64,000 nucleotides of DNA from Acanthaster planci. Taxonomy: Eukaryota; Echinodermata; Asteroidea; Valvatida; Acanthasteridae. Numbering within the stretch: position 1 is the first letter of the stretch; each line of letters opens with the position of its first letter. Made by a program: the position numbers and the translations under genes. The notes beneath the pieces are model-generated. The model did not search any database. It was given only the letters and a program-made list of their open reading frames with translations, and had not been told where the DNA came from. Below, piece after piece: positions 49,632 through 59,426 of the stretch. The DNA lies in contig NW_019091362.1 in NCBI RefSeq assembly GCF_001949145.1, forward strand, positions 7,783,586 through 7,847,585. Reading direction: 5' to 3'.

Positions 49632-50238
49632 GTAAGGATTAACTTTAAAAACTTGGCATCGGCAGAAGATTCAATTGCTTTCTACCTCAGCATGTGGCTA
49701 ATGAATACAACCCCACCCCCCACTTTTTTCCCAACCACTTTTTGCTCCTTGATATCAGTGAAGTTTACCCAGATCAAGGGCACATGATCATCGTACACAT
49801 CAGGAACTTTGATTTGCTGCCTTTCTTACAGAGAGCTCATTTCAATTGACCCACAACGTGTGATGAACTTCCAGAACTTTTTACAACAGTGTCAACTTTT
49901 CTTTATCAGTGTTAGACTTACGTGCTGCTGCCACGTTTTTACATTAATGCTTCTGCTAATTGTTGGGTTCTTTAACTCGTATGTGTACAGTATCACGTCA
50001 CCAGATTGACGTACATGTACCGGTACATACAGCATTGGTTCCTTTGGTTTTTACAAACTGATGCTTGCTTCTGAAAACCCACTTCTACGGTAATTTTTGG
50101 ATTTATTGCAAACAGAGAGGCATTGATTTTCATTAACAATGTTGTCACTATTTGTTTTTTCATTTTTTGTGTCACTTGCAGTGCATGGTCTCATGTAATA
50201 ATGTGTGGTTCTTCATCTATTCATCCATATCAATGTAG
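49632..50238 (+). other. FRS2: FRS2 intron 3 (0.6 kb)
   Basis: The intron runs from GTAAGG to the acceptor TATCAATGTAG. It has a TACATGTACCGGTACA palindrome near 50.01 kb and no other feature that I can see. Confidence 0.85.
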
Positions 50239-51270
50239 GCTGACTCATCCTCTGTCACTGCCAACTTGTTACCTCGGCTTAGTGAGGAGAACATTGGGTC
50301 TCCGTCAGAAGAAAACGACCCCAATGTAAACTATGCACGGCTTAAGCATGACATGGATGAGGATTCCACTGACGTTGGCATTACAGAGACTGACGCTGTG
50401 ATGCTGGTCCAGAATGACGTCAACGGCAACATGGACAGAGTCGGGATGCCACCTCTGACCATGCTGAAACCCACCAGCCTCCCCGAGTCCCACTACATGA
50501 AACCCTCCTCGGTGCAGGACATCGTGAATGGCAACACAATGCCCTTGAAAAGCAGCCTGAGCTTGAGCAGCAATGCAGGTGTTATCAGCTCAACGAACTC
50601 TACCTCAGAGACAGTTACTCATGAGAACCAGACCAGCAGGGCCTCGCCTGTGTCAATTACGACTCCAATGAGTCTGGTCTCCCAGACTTCCCTCACAACT
50701 CCCAGCAGCAGGACTTCTGGGTGTAGCAGCTACTATGCGAATCTAGACATGGTCGGGGAACTCCCCCATAACAATTTTGTCTTTTGCTGTGACCTGCGAT
50801 CACCCTGCAGTACCTCCTCCAGCAAAGGCAGTGGGGGTTCTGAGTTTATTTTTGATGGCAGCGTCGCAGGAAACCGATCACCAGCGAGTGAGCACAGCTA
50901 TGCCAACCTGGACGCGCTGTCGGAAGTCGGGATGAGGTCGGCTGTGTACAATGGGAACTCGAGTGTGGTTCTCCAGCCGGCTCCCAAAGGCCGCATGAAT
51001 TATGCTGACCTGGACATGGAGAGCTTGGAAGCGGTTCAGACCACACCCACAATCCAGACTCGCCAGAGTCGCAGCTCTAGCATGACCAGCTCCCCGCCGA
51101 AGACTCCTGCCAGTTTGAACTCAGAGGGTTCGAGTCGCCGGACCGACACCTATGCCATGATTGATTTCAACCGGACTACTGCATTGGCCAACTCTCAGCG
51201 GCAAATTGATGAATCAGATCTTCCCGGAGGCCCCCTGAGACGGACAAGACATGATAGCAAAATCCGATAG
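50239..51270 (+). CDS. FRS2: FRS2/FRS3-like docking protein, last coding exon with tyrosine motifs
   Basis: The exon encodes residues 206-548 and a TAG stop; human FRS2 is 508 residues, so the length is normal. The region is disordered, rich in Ser/Thr, with tyrosines in defined contexts: Tyr237 (VNYARL), Tyr371 (SYYANLDM), Tyr426 (HSYANLDA), Tyr460 (MNYADLDM) and Tyr510 (DTYAMIDF). Two of these are Y-A-N-L, fitting GRB2 SH2 binding; Tyr460 and Tyr510 have a hydrophobic +3 residue, fitting SHP2-type SH2 binding, as do the two C-terminal SHP2 sites of vertebrate FRS2. The end TYAMIDFNRTTAL...RRTRHDSK resembles the vertebrate FRS2/3 C-terminus (YxxIDFxRT...RKTRHNS), which supports orthology. 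Confidence 0.95.
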   Translation, partial: ADSSSVTANLLPRLSEENIGSPSEENDPNVNYARLKHDMDEDSTDVGITETDAVMLVQNDVNGNMDRVGMPPLTMLKPTSLPESHYMKPSSVQDIVNGNTMPLKSSLSLSSNAGVISSTNSTSETVTHENQTSRASPVSITTPMSLVSQTSLTTPSSRTSGCSSYYANLDMVGELPHNNFVFCCDLRSPCSTSSSKGSGGSEFIFDGSVAGNRSPASEHSYANLDALSEVGMRSAVYNGNSSVVLQPAPKGRMNYADLDMESLEAVQTTPTIQTRQSRSSSMTSSPPKTPASLNSEGSSRRTDTYAMIDFNRTTALANSQRQIDESDLPGGPLRRTRHDSKIR

Positions 51271-52476
51271 TTGAATCTGGTTTGATAAAATAGCAAGATT
51301 CCTTTTTCACAAACAGTCAGTTATGTTATTGACCAGTAGCATTCACTTGAGATTTCATTTCCATACTGATGCCAGGTCAGCTACAGCAGTCCGCCAGATT
51401 TATTTCCATTGTCAAATTTTCCAATGAGATCTACACGTATTATTACTTTGAATCGCAGACAGTGGCTACAAGTTGTATTGAATGAGTCACTTGAATTAAA
51501 ATGCAAATCTATTTCAATTTAGATATTATCAAATGCAAGCATTGAAATTACCAGGACTATGTGAAAAAAAAGTGGTATATTTTCTTAGCAGCACTCATTA
51601 TGTACTCAGCCAAATGAGCAGTCTCAGATGTCTAAGTATTATGTAGCTGGTATAGCACAGTGATGCAGTAACACATCCTGTTCATTGTACATTCTTTGCC
51701 ATTTTGCACCGACAGACACATAAACATGATCTGACTATCTATGCTCGGGCAAATCTGAGCTAATACGCCGTGGGGCTTTTCTTTTGTATACACAGACACA
51801 AAGTTGGGAGGGGGTCTGCATAGGCAGACCATGTGTTGTAATTGAAACTGGCTGCAAACGTCACTTTGTGGGCAGGCCACCGAGGTGTTGAAAAGTATGC
51901 AGTTGCGGTCAGATATGGAAGGTACTATTCAGACGACTCTTGCAAACCAGTGGTTGTGTCTTCTGGTTGTACATGCACATGAGACGATTAGCTGACGATT
52001 TTGCCCTTTTCGGAAAGTGGAAATTCTCAGTCAACACTACATAAATAGTAACTGGTTGGCTGACTGATCATGACTGAAAGAACAGCTTTAATAGAACTTA
52101 CATTTCCAATCAAGGGTTTATTGTATTTACAAATTTGTAACCTGTATAAATCTTGTGGGAAAAGGGGAGTTTTTCCCCTTAAGGAAAATGAGAGTTTAAT
52201 TTAAATGCCTGTTTCCCAGGGACCATGCCCTTTCTTCCCTCTACTGTTTGACTACTAAACATTTCATTGAATTCCGCACCAGTGATCAAGTGTGATGCAC
52301 ACAAAGCCCGTTAACTGCAAGTATTTCTTCGTGGTCTACATAGTAGAAACGTACTACAAGATTACCTTTCTCAAAAGCATCAAGGAAGCATCACCGTTAC
52401 TGGTATTAAACTCGCCATTTCACCATGGGAACCTTTTTTGCAGTTCTCTGTTGTGGGTCTAGGTGAGTGTAATAAA
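51271..52476 (+). other. FRS2: Probable FRS2 3' UTR ending near an AATAAA signal
   Basis: The sequence after the stop is AT-rich and non-coding. AATAAA at 52471-52476 (GTGTAATAAACTTTG) is followed by T-rich and GT-rich sequence, a plausible cleavage context. No better signal is seen earlier. The end is a prediction. Confidence 0.5.
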
Positions 52477-53403
52477 CTTTGTGCATATTATATTGGTATT
52501 ATCTTCTGCTATGTGCTTGTAGTGAATTTTTAATATAATCAAAAGATTTTCAAAACACCGTTTTTACTTAGTAGCCTTTGTAGGCAGAATTTTATTCAAA
52601 ATTTTAATTTTAGATTACTAATGCATGTACAGGTAATTACATGTTTTTTGTGCAAAGTCATATGGTTTTTTTTATTGTGTTTGTATGAAATAATTTCCTT
52701 TTTCATCCAGGTTTTATTGTTTGTATATGTAGTTTTTACTCCATGTAAAGAGATGTATATTTCTTCTGTCGTCTTTTTCTGTGAATACATTGACATTAAA
52801 GTAAAATGAAATACAGCCCGTGTACTGCCGTGCAGAATCACTGGGTGATGTGCATTCACAAATATTTTCCTGATTCTAGGTTTTTCCCTATATTGCAGGT
52901 TTCCACACCATCCAAATGCCTTTTCTGTTTGAAAATGTCATATTCCAAACTTACGACAACATTAAAACATGAAAAAAATACTCGGTCATCTCCTCGTACG
53001 TTGTTTTTAATCTGAGAAATGAGGAGTGTAGAAAGTGGACTTTTGTCTTGGCTTGTTTGGCGATAAGTAATTGTAAGATGAATGTCTATCAAACTTTGTA
53101 TCAGTCACCGAAGAACTGTGAACGTGAACAGGCAGTGTTTTGATGGTGTATCTCCTGCCTCTGGTTTTTTTTGTTTGAGTGGTTTTTGTTCAAATGTGCT
53201 ACTGTGTATTCAATTTTGTTTTGTTTTCTGTGATTTCCAGGAGCGTGCCAAGAGCAGTGGTATAGCATGGGGGATAGGGATATTGCATCCCCAATGTTTT
53301 GTTCTTTTTTCATGCGTGTCTCTTTTTTTTAATCACGAGTTAGACCTGAAAGAGCCACGCCTGTAGTTCCGATGTCTGCTTTGAATAGCCCAGCCATAAT
53401 TAT
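52477..53403. other. Gene-free spacer
   Basis: AT-rich sequence with no recognisable coding, RNA or repeat feature, apart from the 14-base CCAGCCATAATTAT at 53390-53403 that flanks the following element. Confidence 0.5.
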
Positions 53404-53803
53404 ATCCAAGGATGGATTTGTGCCGGGAGAGGTTAATTAATTTTGGATTTTTTGCCTTGCTCGACATGCATTGTAACACTTTGTACTCAGTTTTTGTCCC
53501 CGAAGGCTTGTAAAAAAGTGTACTCGGGTGGGACTCAAACCCACAACTTCCTGCTTCAAAAATTAATATCTCCTTGGAGCAAATCCATTCTTGGAAATAC
53601 AGTAGTTGTTCGCGGTACCCGATGATTCAAACCAGCCAGGTGACACAGGCAAACTCGGTGGTTAAGTTGTCTGCACTAGTAAGCCGGAAGTCAGTGGTTC
53701 GAGTCCCACCCGAGTACACTTTTTTTCACAAGCCTTTGGGGGCAAACACTTGAGTATACAGTGTTATAATACACGTCAGGCAGAGCACAAAATCCAAAAT
53801 TAA
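53404..53803 (+). mobile_element. tRNA-Ser-like SINE arranged as an inverted dimer
   Basis: The right half (about 53650-53722, + strand) has a Pol III A-box-like TGGTTAAGTTG, an anticodon-region-like ACTAGTAA, a perfect B box GGTTCGAGTCC and then CCGAGTAC followed by a T7 terminator. CTCGG and CCGAG can pair as an acceptor stem. TGGTTAAG...ACTAG recalls class II tRNA-Ser. The left half (about 53432-53560) is an inverted copy: AAAAAGTGTACTCGGGTGGG at the left equals the reverse complement of the right end, and the similarity runs outward through AAGGCTTGT to GGTTAATT...TTTGGATTTT. A perfect 14-base direct repeat, CCAGCCATAATTAT, flanks it (53390-53403, 53804-53817), probably a target duplication. 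Confidence 0.7.
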
Positions 53804-53993
53804 CCAGCCATAATTATCACTGAAGCCCTCCAGAGTGGTGCATTCTCTAACATGATGCATCCTCTAACGCGGTGTGTCCTCAAACTTGGCACTATGAGTT
53901 AGCCATGAAGCATTTGGTTGTGTTATAATCTAAGCCCAAACTCCACAGAAAGCAACATGTTGGTGAATACCAGATATCTGTCTTCGTTAGCCT

Positions 53994-54060
53994 TAAAGAG
54001 CACCTTTAAGGAAAGCACAGTTCCCGGATTTCATCTGTTCAAATAAATATGGAAACAAAT
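53994..54060. mobile_element. Solo arm of the TTAA fold-back family
   Basis: TTAAAGAGCACCTTTAAGGAAA, TTTCATCTGTT and AAATA(A/G)ATATGGAA follow in the same order as in the left arm of the 44.05 kb element (AGAGCACCTCTAAGGAAAAC, TTTCATCTGTTGAAATAG, ATATGGAA). It is again preceded by TTAA. Similarity fades after about 60 bases, so this is a truncated copy. Confidence 0.7.
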
Positions 54061-54149
54061 CTGAGAGGAAAAAGACTTTATGGTTTCACGGATGGGGATT
54101 GCATGAAATGGTTCCTTTTGAGAAATTAATTTATAAATAAAAGCTGTCT

Positions 54150-57100
54150 TACAATTTCACTAAAATTTAGTCAAAAACTGACTCCTTTTTTCTGCATCTT
54201 CAGAGCAATGTCGCCAACCCATACATTTCAAGATGCTTTCGATGCAATAAAGGAAAACACCTTGCTTGTCATTTAAAATTTGGCAAAACTCTAATAAGTT
54301 AATTAAAACTACACCAACTCGTACTTGCCTTACGACTGAGAAATGTTTTTGAGACAAGATTGTCTTTGACACTTCAAGGTGCTTTCTATGCAATGCAGTC
54401 CCAATGTTTAATTGTTCACCAAAAGTTTAAAATAAATCTTCAGGGGTAAGACTTGCTTGCAGTCCAATTACAATCTTTTTCTTCAACAGCTCAGAAAGTT
54501 ACTTTGAGATGAATTTGATTTATTTTTCACACACATCTAGGTTCTTTATAATTTTCCACCAACAAACATTGAAAAAAAACACCAGGGATTAGCTTTGCAA
54601 TTCAATAAAGATTTGGTCAAAAATTGTCATCACAAATTATGGAAAAAACTGCCAGGGGTAAGCCTTACATTTTAAATAAATTTTGTTAAAACCTCAGAAA
54701 TGCAGTTTGAGATGAATTCCATGTTTCCTGACACTTAGAAAATTTTGACGCATTTATGACCATTTTTAAGTTTGCACCAAAAATTTAAAAACCACAAGGG
54801 GTACGCCTTGCATTTTAAATAAATTTTGTCAACCTGGAATTTTTCTAAAAAGGCTGAGAAGTTTATTCCAAGATGAATTTAAGCTTTTCTGACAATTCTG
54901 GATAATTTGTATGCAATTTAGACCAATTTCCAATTTTGAACCAAAAATGTAAAAACTGCAAGGGGTTAGCCTTGCCTTTTAATCAAACTTTCTGGAAGTG
55001 GGCTTTTCCTAAAAGACCTCAAATGTATGTCAAGATGAAGTCCAGCTTTTCTGACACTTTTAGATAATTTTGATGCAATATAGGCCATGTTCAAATTTTC
55101 ACATAAAATTAACAAAACGACAAGGTGGTTAAGCCTTGCCATTTTGATTAAAATTACAGAGAAAGGCTCTCCGCCTTCTACAAATTGATGGACCTCTCAG
55201 GGCCTGCAGTCTCCCACTGGAGCACAGGAGGAAAGTTGCACATCTGTGCACCTTCTACTGTCAATTTTTCTTGCAACGAGGGTTGCCACTGTCAGGGCGA
55301 CTCGCTCCTCAAGTACTAACTGCCCGTTTACTGTCAACATTTCCAAGTCCAATACTATGCTCCATCTGTCTTCATAATGTTCCAAGAACTAGCCGGTTAT
55401 CAAATTCTCTTCCTTGTCATGTATTTCCCGCCACTCCAAATATGGATGCTTTCAAAGCTGCAGTGCATACATATTAACTATGTTGTAATTTATAAAAATG
55501 TATTTTTTGGTGTGACTTCTACAGGGCCGCTTTTCATTATTTCTGATGGCAACAGTAAGTCCTGAATCAATAAAAAGAATAAACAATTTCCTACATAACT
55601 ATTTTTTTCCAAAAAGAGCTCAGAAATGTACTTCAAGATAAATTTTAGGTTTTCTGACATTTCTAGATCAGTTGTATGCAATTCAGACAATTTTCCAATT
55701 TTTACCCAAAATTGAAGAAAAACCAAGGGGTTAGCCTTGCGTTTTAAACAAAAATTCATCAAACCTGGAATTTTTCTAAAAAGACCTCAGAAATTTTTTC
55801 CAAGATGAATTTCAGCTTTCTGACACTTCTAGACAGTTTGTAAGCAATTTAAGACCAATTTCAAATTTTCAGCTACAATTGTGAAAACTACAAGGCGTTA
55901 GCCTTGCCTTTTAATCAAAATTTTGTTAGAAATGGGCTTTTCTACAAGACCTCAGAAATGTAGTTCGAGATGAATTGCAGGTTTGCCGACATTTCTAGAT
56001 AATTTTGATGCATTTACAACCATTTTCAAGTTTCCACCAAAAATTAAAAAAAACTACAAGGGGTTAGCCTTGCATTTTGAATAAAATTAGTCAAAACTGA
56101 ACATCTTTCTAAAAAGGCACAGAAATTTATTTCAAGATGAATTTCAGCTTTTCTGACATCCAGATAATTCGTATGCAATTTTGACCATTTTAACTATCAG
56201 CCAAACTTGCAATTTCAAGGGGTTAAGCCTGGTGTGTTGGTGGCCTTCAGGAATAAAGGGGTTGGATTCGTGCTTGATGGGTAGACTCCTCACTCCAGGG
56301 TGCTGAAAAGACAGCATGCAGGTTTGGGGGGGTGACACTGCCAAGAAAACTGCACTGAAAGCCAGCACTCTGCTTCTGCTGATTTATTGTCTGGAGTTTA
56401 AAAGACCCGGCCCGTCAAAATGGAACAGGCACTGTCATGCAGCCCAACGTTGTCTAAAGGCGCCTTTCCATATGTACTTTTTTGGCTGTGTTGCGTAGGC
56501 TTTGCGTTTATGCATTTTACTTTCATGGACACCAAAGTCAACGCAATTAACATAACACATATTTGCATTGCGTTTGGCCAATTTTGATAGATAGGCAACA
56601 CTTGCAACAAGTGTTGAAGCGCATGTGAAAAAGTACCTCAAGGCAGATACATATAACACATACAATACATGTCCAGTACACAGTTAAACTCGGTTAGCAT
56701 GGCTGGGATGTACAACTACAGGAAAAGTGGACAGCAAAAGTGAAAAAGGAATTTTAATAAATAAAACCTCAGATAATGTACCCTATTTAAAATTCCACAC
56801 CATCACCAACTTCGTGTAACAAAATTGAAATAAGTTTGGAGTTATCTGTTGTGATGACCTCCAGTGAGTGTTTTGATTCACTCTAGGAGAGCTGGCACTG
56901 CAGTAGCAACATTGAGTACAATTGCACACATTTTTGTAAAAAGATAATTGGCAAAATTCAAAGCAAATGAGATACTGAAAAATCTTTTAATGGATATCTA
57001 AAAAATCACAAAATTGTATCCTCAGTTTTGTCATGCGAGACCTCCCTACACTTGCATCTTTATTAAAATTTCGTCAACACTGGGCTTTTTCTAAGAAGGC

Positions 57101-57430
57101 TCAGAAATATATTCCAAGATGAAGTTCACCTTTTCTGACACTTCTAGATAATTTTGGTGCCATTTAGACCATTTTCAAATTTTTCCCCGAGACTAAAAAA
57201 CCTACAAGAGGTTAGCTTTGCATTTTAGTTAAAATTTTGACAACAGTGGACTTCTTCAAAAAGAGATCAGAAATGTACTTCAAGGTTTTCTGACACTTCA
57301 GTTATAGATACTTTTGTTACAATTTTCACCAAAAATTTAAAACAAAGTTGCAAGGTGTTAGACTTGCTGTTTAACTGAAATTTCATCAAAAATGGACTTT
57401 TTCTAAACGACTTTGACTTGATTGTTTAAA
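54150..57430 (+). repeat. Diverged satellite array, about 165-bp unit
   Basis: The phrase AAGGGGTTAGCCTTGC(A/C)TTTT recurs at 54654, 54796, 54960, 55122, 55725, 55892, 56058 and 56217, and in weaker form at 54584, 57206 and 57352. Typical spacings are 159-167 bases; a few are shorter. Each unit continues with CTAAAAAG(A/G)C(C/T)CAGAAAT, (T/C)CAAGATGAATTTCAGCTTTTCTGACA, CTAGATAATTTTGATGCAATTTA and CCATTTTCAA. Units are clearly diverged, so the array is old. It is interrupted by a LINE fragment with flanking sequence (55153-55590) and by about 820 bases of other sequence (56235-57055), which I do not recognise. Confidence 0.85.
55163..55477 (+). pseudogene. LINE (non-LTR retrotransposon) 3' fragment, C-terminal RT tail
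   Basis: One open frame starting in the middle of a codon series reads KALRLLQIDGPLRACSLP, then LEHRRKVAHLCTFYC, GLPLSGRLAP and ending VPRTSRLSNSLPCHVFPATP. This is the conserved tail after the reverse transcriptase of CR1/RTE-like LINEs, which typically reads (L)xxLExRRxxxxLxxFY(K/R), then a RTxRxxxSFxxRxxxxWNxLP-like end (family knowledge). The 5' truncation is typical of LINE insertion. It sits inside the satellite array and ends with A/T-rich sequence. About 105 codons survive without a stop, so it is younger than the units around it. Confidence 0.75.
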
Positions 57431-57975
57431 TGGCAAAATATAAGAACTGATCCAAACGAATAGCTGGTTCTGTTGTCAATGAGAAAAAGGAGCTTAAAAG
57501 CAACATCTGTTCAAATAAAAGAAACCCTTATACTGGTAAACTAAATTGCATTTAAATGTACAAGTCTGCAGTTGCATTTAATATGACTTTAAGGCAAAAG
57601 CCTCTCAAATGCAGAAAGAGTAACAGCTTTGACATCCCCAAAGGCAGGACTTCCAGGAAATGACAAATTTCTCAGAAAAAGGCATAATGTGCCAAGTTTT
57701 TTATTTAGGGGTATATATCACACTTTGCATCTTGAATGTCAAATGCTGACATTCGAACTAACACCACCAGCTTGTTGGTCATGGGAAGGGAGGGGACTGG
57801 TGAGGCATAATGCAGACGCTTCCCTCCAAACAAACGTCTTCATCCAACACAAACGATCGCAAGGCACTGCCAACAGAAGTGTCATCCAACATCTTATTCT
57901 TTTGCCCCTGAATAACTCATACACTGTACATTTTTTTGGGGGGGGGGCAATATGTCTTCCCCTCCAGCAACTGCG

Positions 57976-58167
57976 TTATTTCCTGTCCTTTTTGCTGCCA
58001 ATGTATCTGTCCTTCCTGTCAGGGTGGTCCTTAGAGTGTCTCTTACTATGACTCCTATCCTGTGTCATCCCTTCCACCTCGTTTTTGATTCGCGTGTCCC
58101 TGTCTCTGAAGTCATGATCTTCCCGAGAGTTCTTGTGGTAAAGCTTGTCACAGACGTCTTTTGACAA
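57976..58167 (-). pseudogene. RS/RD-rich tail segment of the CIR1-like gene
   Basis: The frame reads LSKDVCDKLYHKNSREDHDF, RDRDTRIKNE and later DRSHSKRHSKDHPDRKDRY before a stop at its end. Arg/Lys/Asp/Ser/His-rich composition of this kind is typical of the C-terminal region of CIR1 and other RS-type splicing-associated proteins. It is in a different frame from the upstream segment. An AG (CTAGACAG, then GATTGCGATAG) just upstream could be an acceptor. It may be a real last exon or a decayed tail. Confidence 0.45.
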
Positions 58168-58460
58168 ATGATAATTGTGGGAATCTCTATCGCAATCCTG
58201 TCTAGCATACTATCATATCACTGCTGCCAATGATCATCTTGGCTTCTCCAAGGGTCTCGAGATGTCCTCTCTTTCTTGATACCATGTGAACATGTCCTCT
58301 GTTCCAATCACTGTGATGCAGCTTGTGGTGGCTGCACATCTTGTATCCTCTCATCTTCACTGCTCGAATCCCTCCTGTTTCCTCGGCATTCATCTCTGTC
58401 TCAACTGCTGCTCTGCCGCTGCCCACCAGCTGAGCTCTCCTCCCTGCTGCTGCTGGTGTC

Positions 58461-58611
58461 CTAACTGCTCTTCCAGGGCCTCTTGTACTTTTTCTTCTCC
58501 CTGTGATGTTTCTCCGGCCTCGATGAGCTGCTGTTGCTGCACCATCGCCTCTTGTGGCTCTTCTTCTGAGGCACGGACCCAGAATGTTTCTTCTCCATGC
58601 GGTTCAGCTTC
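58461..58611 (-). pseudogene. CIR1-like exon, Lys/Arg-rich segment with TAG stop
   Basis: After the acceptor TATTGATTAG the frame continues from the previous exon (split Lys codon) as KKLNRMEKKHSGSVPQKK, then Ser-rich SNSSSSRPEKHHREKKKYK, and a TAG. Human CIR1 has RKLDRLEKKKKKK followed by a long Ser/Lys-rich region at the same place. In the same frame beyond the stop, sequence such as TSSSREESSAGGQRQSSS and RRDSSSEDERIQD persists for about 80 codons but with three further stops. The ancestral tail therefore probably extended on and has since decayed here. This favours a pseudogene or a truncated product. Confidence 0.55.
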
Positions 58612-58934
58612 CTAATCAATACACCACAAAAAAATGGGGTCACTTTTCCAAGGAAGAATTTTATCACAGACAGCTAGGTGCCATATTTTTAAAAAAAGAA
58701 TTTATTTTCAAATCCAGCCAAAAGCAATTACGGGTTTTTTTAGTTTTGCCAGGCAAACTGATATTCGATAAATACTTCACAGAAAACAGCACTGACAGCT
58801 GTGAACAAGCAATGTTCACAGCTGTAATGTTTGTGCGCAGCCAATTCACCCTTATTTATAAAGCAAAACAGCATTAGCCAGTCTTGGGTAGGGAGTCATG
58901 TAAATTGAAGAGACTGCACTTCAAAGTCGCTTAC

Positions 58935-59023
58935 TTGAGGTGGTTATTCCTTTGTTTCTTGGAGTTCAAGAAGGCTTCCTCGGGTCGAAGGCCATGATCA
59001 AAATCATCACCATCAATTAAATC
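58935..59023 (-). pseudogene. CIR1-like exon (EAFLNSKKQRNNHLK segment)
   Basis: An 89-base exon lies between the acceptor TTTTTTTCTTGATAG and the donor GTAAGC, both good. It encodes DLIDGDDFDHGLRPEEAFLN, then SKKQRNNHLK. This matches the acidic stretch and (V)EFLKSL..KQKQKLLRKL of human CIR1. Retained introns show that the copy is not a processed pseudogene. CIR1 is a corepressor linking the Notch effector RBPJ to histone deacetylase complexes and also associates with splicing factors (established for the mammalian protein). Confidence 0.6.
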
Positions 59024-59310
59024 CTATCAAGAAAAAAAGTGACTCAACAAGTAAATGAGCTTAACAAGGAATTAAAAAACATTTGGTGAATCAAAGGTGA
59101 ATTTTAAGCCTTGTAGGTTCTCACTTTCAAATAATGTTGTGTCTCAATCCCTTGGCTGTGGCTTAAAATTACACACAACTCTATGGGAACTGGCTGCAGC
59201 CACTACCATAGACTTGTGCATTATAACAGGCCATAGCCAAGTAAATTTGGACACAGCTTGACAAAAAATCAAAGCCACTGACTTGCTTTGTATTTTTTGC
59301 CAGCGTCGCC

Positions 59311-59426
59311 AATAATTTTGGCTGTGAACCTCTGTCTGTAGCGATGTGGCCTGTCTGATTGCATTTCACACACCGTACATTCCGCATCACCTTGGTGTAA
59401 CCATGGTATATAATCACGGACCTCAT
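59311..59426 (-). pseudogene. CIR1-like zinc-knuckle segment, last ligand not conserved
   Basis: The minus strand reads KVMRNVRCVKCNQTGHIATD and then RGSQPK. Human CIR1 has VRNVRC(I)KC..WGH(V)NTDREC at this point, so the C-x2-C-x4-H core is present but the final cysteine is replaced by serine, unless the exon ends at DRG and the cysteine comes from another exon. No good donor is seen there (only GAG/GTTCAC). The conserved segment expected between this and the next exon (around MHPSELIAEMR in mammals) is missing in the 280 bases between them. This copy is therefore probably not functional, or is partly deleted. Confidence 0.5.

Noticed and set aside
49291-49635. 114-codon overlapping frame inside FRS2 exon 3 (+)
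   Set aside because: A shifted reading of the Ser/Pro/Ala-rich linker; GC-rich codons leave few stops. Neither splice path I examined enters this frame.
53640-53725. Candidate functional tRNA gene
   Set aside because: B box, acceptor-like pairing and terminator are present, but the D and anticodon arms are shortened and do not fold as a normal tRNA; better explained as a SINE head.
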